Shown here in pieces: positions 10,001-16,408 of a stretch of 64,000 bases of DNA. The position numbers were made by a program, and so were the translations under genes. Source of the stretch: Ignavibacteriales bacterium (GTDB lineage Bacteria > Bacteroidota > Ignavibacteria > Ignavibacteriales > Ignavibacteriaceae); contig JAGUYG010000001.1 of NCBI GenBank assembly GCA_020061465.1, positions 43,814-107,813 on the forward strand, written 5' to 3'. How positions within the stretch are numbered: the stretch's first letter is position 1; each line of letters opens with the position of its first letter. The notes beneath the pieces were generated by a model. It did not search any database, was not told the DNA's origin, and saw only the letters and a list, made by a program, of their open reading frames with translations.

Positions 10001-10181
10001 ATCGGATTGCACTGCCTGTTCTTCCTTCTGCCAAGGATACTTTTGCTTCAACGCCATCGGATTTATAAATCCTCCATAATTCAATTTCTTCGAAGTTATC
10101 CAATAAAATTTTTTGCGCAGATAGGTTTATTGCAGCTAAAAAAATAATTGATGCAAAAAAAAGGCGAATAAAAATCTTCAT
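7002..10181 (-). CDS. Large secreted six-hairpin glycosidase with CBM-like and discoidin domains
   Basis: 1,059 residues with a signal peptide (1-22, cleaved after NLSAQ). Residues about 25-180 look like a beta-sandwich carbohydrate-binding module (ILLDNFEEIELW through GSIFIDDLYFEP). Residues about 190-325 resemble a discoidin/F5-8C domain (VKNVFDDDINSIWLSD, VKIEMLNNGSERVGIKEL). A beta-rich linker follows, then an alpha/alpha-barrel of the six-hairpin glycosidase superfamily (about 615-960). This includes SYERSWIRDGSLTSSALL, HDSHGQYIFLLKQYF and MPHTWVGSDFINAVRAMF. A small beta domain closes the protein. I cannot give a GH family number. The Asp/Glu residues around ERSWIRDG, CVELGDFDP and WNHWAEVVW are candidates for catalysis. 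No sorting domain is seen, so it is probably periplasmic. Confidence 0.75.
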   Translation of the reverse strand: MKIFIRLFFASIIFLAAINLSAQKILLDNFEEIELWRIYKSDGVEAKVSLAEGRTGSAIRFDYDFTLGSGYGGIQKLIQLDLPENYQFSFYIKAESPNNNFEIKLLDKSGENVWWVNNRNYEFPVEWTKVTVKKRHISFAWGPTDNKELKKIDRIEFTIASFTGGKGSIFIDDLYFEPLPPPTLEMPLPKFFTSSEMSTDYTVKNVFDDDINSIWLSDISQQQQVVIDFIQSREVGGFIIDWDEKNFPARYNIFVSDDKTEWEEVYSVNYNTGERNYVRLKDAAARFVKIEMLNNGSERVGIKELKILEPNFSENLNHFFINLTKDFPRGYFPRYFYEEKSYWNIIGVNSDVKEALINEDGMIEIDKERFSIEPMLFINNRLYSWNEVEKEQTLEENYLPIPKVLWKSKNFSFQIKAFAHGKANESSVLYVIYTIKNIGKSNLNGKVNLLLRPVQVNPYYQWLNIEGGVSKISSIDISDSVIKIDNDKFIYPLTKFSSVGALRFEQGNLISLLAKGEIPDEQNVTDQFNLTNGVLSYDFDLMPDQSRDVLIAIPFYGDNRGEIKFLNEQQSSETIYRLLDETKKYWTDKITSVKFKLPEDVKEIINSYRANLAYILINRDNAGIQPGSRSYERSWIRDGSLTSSALLKNGITDEVKEFIEWYSKHQYESGKIPCVVDRRGPDPVPEHDSHGQYIFLLKQYFNFTKDTSLLIKYNDRIIKAVDYMKSLIDERSIDHFKNGNDSVRAYYGIMPESISHEGYSAKPMHSYWDNFFTFKGLKDAAEIQNILKNDYGYERIKNIRDKFKNDLYNSINLAVKTRNIDYIPGCVELGDFDPTSTTIAIYPCNELLNLPQPYARNTFDNYYKFFLERREGLRNWINYTPYEVRTIGSFIFLDKPDIAHELLNFFLEHQRPSGWNHWAEVVWKDERYPGFIGDMPHTWVGSDFINAVRAMFVYENEYDSSLVIAAGLKQEWIDEPGGISIENLPIYYGELSYSIQKQENMYAVNVYGNIELPPGNIVLKNFNSSKLLQKVFINGKESKSFTEDKIMIHEFPASVEIIY

Positions 10182-10583
10182 TTTAATATGCTTAAATATT
10201 CACATTATAAAGTCGGGGTAATAGGATCCGATTCGTCACCTACATGCCATCATAATGACTATGTTTTTCTATCAAAATTTGTATAATTATTTTGATGACA
10301 CTATAAAACAAAAGTTTTTTATTTCATCCCCACGGGATTTTATTTTCTTTGTTGTTCCTTTTTCTATAATCATATCATCCCTATTGGGATTTATATTTCT
10401 TAATCCCGAAGGGATGAAACTATTATAATAACGCTAAGAAAAAACACAACTTAATGCTGATGGCATGACATTATAAAAATGCTGATTTCCTCTCAAATAA
10501 AATACTTCTCAATTTATTACTTTAAAAATTGTCACTCTTAAGTTGATGATAACGAGTCTTGTTGGGATGCATACCTTTACTAA
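10182..10583. repeat. Intergenic stretch with three TCCCGAAGGGAT-type palindromic repeats
   Basis: 402 bases without a gene between the GH144-like lipoprotein (stop 10584) and the large glycosidase (start 10181). It holds three copies of a short palindromic repeat: 10322-10340 (TTTCATCCCCACGGGATTT), 10375-10392 (TCATCCCTATTGGGATTT) and 10402-10419 (AATCCCGAAGGGATGAAA). The third is inverted relative to the first two, so the outer pair can fold into a large hairpin. The rest is AT-rich; a promoter for the downstream gene probably lies here but I cannot place it. Confidence 0.7.
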
Positions 10584-11987
10584 TTACTCTAAGTATTCAA
10601 ATCCCAATTTCTTTAATCCATTATGAACCAGTGAATCCTTCATGAAATAATTCCATATTAACCCGCTTCTAAAATTTTCTAACATGATAACAATTGGTCC
10701 TTGATCAATTCCAATATAATCGGGACTAAACCAATTTACAGTTGGATTAAACGCATCCAGCATTCCGTGCTTTGACCACAAACCTTTATCGCTGTACAAT
10801 CGATGAATATTCATTATGGTCGGAACGACTATTTCCGGTGCAAAAACAATTGATGCGATTGATGCAGTTGGAGCAATAGTTCCGTCATCAAAAAATACTA
10901 AGTCCGGTCCGCTCGTTCCTCTTCCGGCATAGGTTAGAAATTTTTTGTCGTTATAATTATAACTTTTGCCGGGACCTTCACAGGCAGTTAATCCCCAGCA
11001 TAATGAATCATACCCAGCCCAATTGTTCGGATTTTCTATTGCATAAATTCTTTGAGTATAGGCTGCCCGCCGCGAGTTCTCGAAATAATCTATTCCCTTC
11101 TGTTTCATATATGAATCGGCGAGTTCTCTAAAATCTATGAATATGTGTGAATAATGATGACCAAACATTGGTGGAAAAACTGCATGGGCTAAGCCTTCAT
11201 ACGGTTCACGCCAATTATAAGTCTTCAGCCAAGCTTCATAAGATTCTTTTGGCTCATTAAGATTTCCTCCTGCAGCAAGAATATAGAGAAATAATGCCTC
11301 GTTATAACCTGTCCAGCCCATGTGATGAAAACCCTTCTCCGGATACCAGCCCATACAAATTGAATTATTATACTTATCATCTGTTTTCATTTTGAAGAAA
11401 TTCCAGTCAAGCCGATTAATCAGTTTGGTTGCAGTATCTCTTATTTGTTTTTCAACCTCATCTTCCCTATCAAAATACTGACGCGCAAAAATTACTCCCG
11501 CAATAAGCAACCCTGTATCGACTGTTGAAAGTTCAGATTGCCAGGTGCGTTTGCCCGTCTTCATATCGAGGAAGTGGTAATAGAAACCTTTATAACCTGT
11601 AGCATCGTCGTTTGTACTCTGTTCTGAATCAAGAAAAAACTGCAATATGGTTAAGGTAAGATATGCTGCTTGCTCTCTCGAAATCCATTTTCTTTCCGCA
11701 CCTATTGCATAAGAAGGAATTGCAAATCCAATTGCTGCAATACTCGAAGCAGACCACCCGGCTGTTCGATCTTTTACTAATCCATTTTCAGAATTTCTTT
11801 CATCAATAAAGTAGAGAAAAGTATAATACTGAAGAGTATCGAGGAAATTTTTATCTTCGTCGGTGAGGTAATAATTTACGCTGCCTTTGGATCGGAATGT
11901 TAATTCTTTATTTTCTTCTTTTGTGTTGCATGCTGTAAAAAGTAAAACAAAATTAAGATATGTTAATAGAGTGATTGTAATTTTCAT
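10584..11987 (-). CDS. GH144-like (glycoamylase-like domain) lipoprotein
   Basis: 467 residues with a lipoprotein signal peptide; the lipobox LLFTAC puts the lipidated Cys at residue 20. The rest is a single PF10091-type domain: LDTLQYYTFLYFIDERN, WSASSIAAIGFAIP, STVDTGLLIAGVIFARQYFD, MGWYPEKGFHHMGWTGYNEA, and the shared closing block YIGIDQGPIVIMLENFRSG. It is related to, but clearly diverged from, the secreted enzyme at 2513-4420, so the locus has two paralogues with different anchoring. This one is probably periplasmic or outer-membrane attached and could cut oligosaccharides after uptake. A beta-1,2-glucanase activity is inferred only from family membership. Confidence 0.85.
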   Translation of the reverse strand: MKITITLLTYLNFVLLFTACNTKEENKELTFRSKGSVNYYLTDEDKNFLDTLQYYTFLYFIDERNSENGLVKDRTAGWSASSIAAIGFAIPSYAIGAERKWISREQAAYLTLTILQFFLDSEQSTNDDATGYKGFYYHFLDMKTGKRTWQSELSTVDTGLLIAGVIFARQYFDREDEVEKQIRDTATKLINRLDWNFFKMKTDDKYNNSICMGWYPEKGFHHMGWTGYNEALFLYILAAGGNLNEPKESYEAWLKTYNWREPYEGLAHAVFPPMFGHHYSHIFIDFRELADSYMKQKGIDYFENSRRAAYTQRIYAIENPNNWAGYDSLCWGLTACEGPGKSYNYNDKKFLTYAGRGTSGPDLVFFDDGTIAPTASIASIVFAPEIVVPTIMNIHRLYSDKGLWSKHGMLDAFNPTVNWFSPDYIGIDQGPIVIMLENFRSGLIWNYFMKDSLVHNGLKKLGFEYLE

Positions 11988-12039
11988 AAGTTATTTTAAT
12001 TGAGGTTTTGGATAAAATTATATTTCACATATTTAAGGT

Positions 12040-12069
12040 TGTAGAGACGGGGCATGCCCCGTCTCTACA
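12040..12069. repeat. Perfect 30-bp palindrome downstream of the PorV/PorQ-like gene
   Basis: Thirty bases read identically on both strands: left half TGTAGAGACGGGGCA, right half TGCCCCGTCTCTACA. It lies in the 90-base gap between the PorV/PorQ-like gene (stop 12078) and the GH144-like lipoprotein (start 11987). As RNA it would form a very GC-rich stem, but no T-run follows, so it is more likely a mobile or REP-type palindrome or a processing site than a canonical terminator. Confidence 0.9.
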
Positions 12070-12077
12070 TAACTAAT

Positions 12078-13106
12078 TCAATATATCCCAATACTAACCG
12101 TAACTCTGTGTGCTTCTGCTAATCTTCCATAATCAGCATAAGTGTAATCAAATCTTATGTTATACGCCCCGGCTATATCCGTACGCACCCCACCGCCTAA
12201 TACTAATCCTCCTTCGGCGTCCGGTAAGAATAAATTTCTGTAACCGCCGCGAATTGCAAAGTAATTTAAAATACTTAACTCGCCCCCGATGTTAATGCTT
12301 TCCGTATTATCGTTCGGATGAATTGCATCAGCAGCAACCAGCAGCTTATAATCTGTACCAAGATCATATCTGTAAGAAACTCCTGCTCTAAAAATTGTCG
12401 GTAACGGATATGTATCTGTTCTAAGTATTGCAGGCAATTGATCGTTATCGCCGTATTTCTTCGGATCGAAATCGTAGTTTATGTATAAATCTCTTCCATC
12501 GTATGAAGCTCTGCTGCCAAAATTCGATACGCTTGCACCTAACGTTAATCCGTTATTCGTCAATTGGTATTGCACTCCGAAATTCATTCCTATTGTAGAA
12601 AGGCTGCTGTGCCAGATAGTTTCATTTATATAATTCAATTGTAATCCTACAGATACTCTATCGGTTAACATCAAACCGTAACCAACGCCTAATGCAAAAT
12701 TTTTAACGGAAAATCTTTCGCCGGTTCCTAACGGCTGCTCTACGGTTCTAACATCCATTTCGCCTGAGTTAAGCGTTGTTAATATTAAAGCAAAAGTTCC
12801 AACACCAGTTATGTTAACACCTGCTGCCATGTAATTGTAGTTTATATCGGCAAGCCACTTATTAAACGTGAATTGAATATCGCTTCCGTTAAGCCTTCCG
12901 AGACTTGCAGGATTATAAAATATTGACGAAACTTCACCTGAAAGTGAGGCTCCTGCATTTCCTAAGCCAACTATTCTTGAACTGGGTTCAATCTTTAAGA
13001 ATTGACCGATTGTTGTTCCGGTCTTACTCTGAGCCATTAAACTATTTGATATCCCTATCAATAGGAATAAAAAAAGCGATACTATTTTTCTATAAAAACT
13101 TTTCAT
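12078..13106 (-). CDS. PorV/PorQ-family outer-membrane beta-barrel protein
   Basis: 342 residues from the ATG at 13106; a GTG three codons further upstream (13115) is possible. A signal peptide (about 1-25, ending SLMAQ) is followed by the family opening IVGLGNAGASLSGEVSSIFYNPASLG, here spanning about residues 38-63. Alternating beta-strand segments follow, such as FALGVGYGLMLTDRVSVGLQLNY and GGGVRTDIAGAYNIRFDY. PorV in T9SS shuttles cargo proteins to the attachment machinery; PorQ and other paralogues have less defined roles. It follows the T9SS cargo gene with 12 bases or fewer between them and is last of a tight receptor-cargo-barrel trio. This suggests a dedicated partner rather than the housekeeping PorV. 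Confidence 0.82.
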   Translation of the reverse strand: MKSFYRKIVSLFLFLLIGISNSLMAQSKTGTTIGQFLKIEPSSRIVGLGNAGASLSGEVSSIFYNPASLGRLNGSDIQFTFNKWLADINYNYMAAGVNITGVGTFALILTTLNSGEMDVRTVEQPLGTGERFSVKNFALGVGYGLMLTDRVSVGLQLNYINETIWHSSLSTIGMNFGVQYQLTNNGLTLGASVSNFGSRASYDGRDLYINYDFDPKKYGDNDQLPAILRTDTYPLPTIFRAGVSYRYDLGTDYKLLVAADAIHPNDNTESINIGGELSILNYFAIRGGYRNLFLPDAEGGLVLGGGVRTDIAGAYNIRFDYTYADYGRLAEAHRVTVSIGIY

Positions 13107-13118
13107 CTCAACCACCGT

Positions 13119-16100
13119 CTATTTAATGATTGCAAATTTACCGATGTAATCGCCAACCTCCCGGCTTTCAACATGAAAGATGTATAAGCCCGGTGCTATC
13201 TCAAGCTGATCTCGATTTCTCAAATTCCAAACTAAAATACCTTTGTTAATGTTTCCGTCATGATTTAATGTTTGGACTATTTCTCCGTTCAAGGTATAAA
13301 TTCTGATAGTGCAATTAACCGGAAGATTCCTGAATTCAATCTTTCTTTCACCTCTGCCGGAAACAGCAAATCGCTGCGGTTCAAAGCTGGCAGCACCAAC
13401 ATAAGGATTCGGAACGACGTAAGGTTTTTCCGAATATTGGCTTTTGGCAAGATTGGGATCAACTGACTGAGATTTTGTAATAAAAGTAAATTTATCATGC
13501 TTTGAGTAAGGCACAGTTATTTTCAATTCATACTTATCTCCAAGTGTCGGCGGTACTACAGGCGCTCCCATCAATCCGGTAGTATCAACTTCCAGCCGCC
13601 AGGTTGGTCTTAACACCATCGGCTGATCTAACGATGCTGTAAGTATTTCAATATAATCGTTATGATTTACCGGCACTCCTAAATCAGATAAGCTTCTGTA
13701 TCGAAATTTCAGTTTCATATCGCCTGATAATGTTTTAGCAACCACAGTAAATTTAACCGGACGCACGGGTGCTCCTATTCCAGCAATTGAAGTATCGAGA
13801 ACATCGCTGCTGAAAATTATATCGATATTTTCAGGGAAACCCGGTCTTCGAAAATTAATCGGTAAGCTTGGTGAGTACCGTATTTTATACGGGGCATTCG
13901 TTCCGCTTACATTTATTAGTTTGGTATTAACCGAATCAATTTGAATTGTTTCCCGTGTGTTTATTATCGGTAAGATACCTGCGCCAACAGGACCTGTACC
14001 TTCACCATTTAAATCTTCTCCAAAGATGAATAGCGTATCTCCTGCTGTTTCATCCACCATCAAATAGGATTGTGCTCTAACGCTATCATCGGAATGCACA
14101 AATTCAATTCTGAATACATGATTGTCCGGTACCAGTTCTGAATTTAAAATTTTTAGCTGAAGTGTCCCTGTACCTGTACCCTCGGTATGGTTAAGATCAA
14201 ACACCTCTGCTCCTTTGTAACCAACCACCGGCGGATTCGGATATACTTCGACTACATTCTTCGGAAGAATAGTTCCGCCTCTTAAAGTTTGACTTACCGT
14301 AATCGCATTCTCCGAAGGATAAATTTGTATCGAATCAACTCCCCTATCGTAAGCGGTAACAGCATAAAAATAACGCTGCCCGTTTGTAACAGTTGTATCA
14401 ATATACGAATGGGTGATGCCTGTATCTTCACCAAGAAAATAAGCTACACCTTCCACAGTTGTTTGAGAGAATCCGTAAATATCATTCTTCAAATCAAACT
14501 GAGCTATTGGTTTGCCGTTACCGATAGGTCTTGTTCCCGTTGCCGTGTAAATTACCTGCGGATCGAGAAAAGTTGGATCGGTGCTTCTATAAATTCGATA
14601 GCCTTCAAAGTCGTTATTATTTGTAATAGGATCGAATGCACGCTCGGCTGCATTATCCCAGGTTAAAATAACATATCCGTCGCCCGCATAAGCTTGTAGC
14701 TTTGGCATAGGAGGCGGTACAGCAAATTGATAATTAGCTTTATAAATCTGTTGAACGACTTTTGTAGTAACCCTTAACTCACGAAGATCCTGCCCAAAAC
14801 CAAGTGCAAGGCTAAACCGCTCGGTTTTTCCCGCATCAAGTACGAAAGGACCTGAAGCAAAAAGAAATCCGATATTATAATTCAGCACTAAAGGCGCATC
14901 GAAAGCGCTGTCAGGATCAGTGAAGATATTGTATAATCTTCTAGGCCACTGCTTGCCGTCATCAAAAAAAACAATTTGATCAACTTCTGTTGAAGGATTA
15001 CCAACGCCTGCCCTGATGCGGTTCATTTTAAATCCGGTTAAACCAATTTGATCGGATTCATCAATATCTGTTTTATCAAAGTTAGCTTCTCCATTCGTAG
15101 GTTTACCGTCTCCTTCGCCTGTATCGTTAGTACCAAAAACCCCGTCGGCACCTGTATCATGAAATTCGGCTACCCAATCCATATCTTCGTCACCGGTCCA
15201 CCAAACTCCGGTAATGTACGCGGGTCTCTGCGTAATCGGTCCGTAAAATGCTTCAAACTTTGTTAGATCGTAATGCGTGTTTACATAATTCAAAATAGCT
15301 TCTTGACCTATTATTTCCTCTCCGGGTCCGCTGTCTCTTCTTTCATCGGTTATGCCGTCTTCATCGTTATCAATTCCGTCTGTCGGATTACCCGGAGTTT
15401 CCATGTATGAATAGCCTAAATAACCGGTTGGACCGCGGTAGCCGTAGCCGTTTTTATCCCAGGTGTAAACAAGATTTAAACCCGCTTCTTTGTCGAAGTA
15501 AGCATTATCGTCATCCGATTCGGGAATTCCGTCACGACCGATAGCAGATCCGCCAACACCTGAATCCATGTATAATCCAAATATTATATTATCATCATAC
15601 TTTGTGGTACTTTCGTTAGTTATATCATAATGAAAGAAAATAACATAACCCGCCTGCGGATTAGACCATTGAAAACCGCGCTGCTCAACCCTAAGTCCCA
15701 AACCTCTTCGAGTGTTATCTCTTGAATCAGGAAAGTACGACCATGCGTCATAGAAATTATCATCATAGACTATAAAGCTTTCTTGATCTGCTCTTGGTTC
15801 TTTACCGAAGTAACCATTCCACCAGCCTTTCCAACCGGGATCGTCTATATCGTTTAATTTATCGTACCATTCATCCGGCCAGGTACGTGGATCGTTACTA
15901 ATAGCAACCGACCTGCCGGCGTTTATTGAGGGATCAATTTGAAAATAACCAAAGCGCGGTTCGAAGCGCATGGTTTTATTGGTAATAGGACTTGTACCCT
16001 GTCTTTCTCTGTATCCCGTTTCCATTATATATGCCGGTGTACCGCTTGTTTGCAGCACTCGCGCAAGTACAAATGGAGTAGTTCCATCACTGTAATTTTC

Positions 16101-16406
16101 CCCTGAGCCTTTTGGTATTTCAACCGAGTGGAAGACACTTAAGTCAACATTTAACGGGTCGGGCGGATAATCACCAACCATTCCGTAATTGTAAAAGATA
16201 GTTCTTATAAGATTTGCATCGTGCATTCCGGTTCTTTCTGCATCAATTGTACCCCTCCATTCCGGTGGAACTACTGGATGGATATTTTGCGCCTGCAAGT
16301 TTATTATAGGTCCGAATACAAGCAGCGTTATAAAGATACCGGCACCTATCTTTTTAAAATTTTTCGCTGTTTCGAAATTAATCTGTAAGATATTTTTTGT
16401 TATCAT
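13119..16406 (-). CDS. Large secreted T9SS cargo protein, putative partner of the TonB-dependent receptor
   Basis: 1,095 residues with a signal peptide whose hydrophobic core is near residues 22-38 (ITLLVFGPIINLQAQ). The long N-terminal half (about 45-560) is unassigned and rich in acidic Asp/Asn-Gly turns (GIDNDEDGITDERRD, WTGDEDMDWVAEFHDTG), suggesting calcium-binding surface loops. A fibronectin type III-like segment covers about 565-700 (AYAGDGYVILTWDN, FEGYRIYRSTDP, YFYAVTAYDRG). The C-terminus (about 1000-1095) is a T9SS-type sorting domain (VVPNPYVGAASFEP, LPVNCTIRIYTLNGE, APGLYIFHVES). It starts two bases after the receptor stop. I infer a surface-exposed glycan-binding lid or SusD analogue; no enzymatic motif was recognised. 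Confidence 0.75.
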   Translation of the reverse strand: MITKNILQINFETAKNFKKIGAGIFITLLVFGPIINLQAQNIHPVVPPEWRGTIDAERTGMHDANLIRTIFYNYGMVGDYPPDPLNVDLSVFHSVEIPKGSGENYSDGTTPFVLARVLQTSGTPAYIMETGYRERQGTSPITNKTMRFEPRFGYFQIDPSINAGRSVAISNDPRTWPDEWYDKLNDIDDPGWKGWWNGYFGKEPRADQESFIVYDDNFYDAWSYFPDSRDNTRRGLGLRVEQRGFQWSNPQAGYVIFFHYDITNESTTKYDDNIIFGLYMDSGVGGSAIGRDGIPESDDDNAYFDKEAGLNLVYTWDKNGYGYRGPTGYLGYSYMETPGNPTDGIDNDEDGITDERRDSGPGEEIIGQEAILNYVNTHYDLTKFEAFYGPITQRPAYITGVWWTGDEDMDWVAEFHDTGADGVFGTNDTGEGDGKPTNGEANFDKTDIDESDQIGLTGFKMNRIRAGVGNPSTEVDQIVFFDDGKQWPRRLYNIFTDPDSAFDAPLVLNYNIGFLFASGPFVLDAGKTERFSLALGFGQDLRELRVTTKVVQQIYKANYQFAVPPPMPKLQAYAGDGYVILTWDNAAERAFDPITNNNDFEGYRIYRSTDPTFLDPQVIYTATGTRPIGNGKPIAQFDLKNDIYGFSQTTVEGVAYFLGEDTGITHSYIDTTVTNGQRYFYAVTAYDRGVDSIQIYPSENAITVSQTLRGGTILPKNVVEVYPNPPVVGYKGAEVFDLNHTEGTGTGTLQLKILNSELVPDNHVFRIEFVHSDDSVRAQSYLMVDETAGDTLFIFGEDLNGEGTGPVGAGILPIINTRETIQIDSVNTKLINVSGTNAPYKIRYSPSLPINFRRPGFPENIDIIFSSDVLDTSIAGIGAPVRPVKFTVVAKTLSGDMKLKFRYRSLSDLGVPVNHNDYIEILTASLDQPMVLRPTWRLEVDTTGLMGAPVVPPTLGDKYELKITVPYSKHDKFTFITKSQSVDPNLAKSQYSEKPYVVPNPYVGAASFEPQRFAVSGRGERKIEFRNLPVNCTIRIYTLNGEIVQTLNHDGNINKGILVWNLRNRDQLEIAPGLYIFHVESREVGDYIGKFAIIK

Positions 16407-16408
16407 AA

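Noticed and set aside
12078..13106. Identification as housekeeping PorV itself
   Set aside because: The family match is clear, but PorV, PorQ and other paralogues cannot be told apart by eye, and no other T9SS core gene is nearby.
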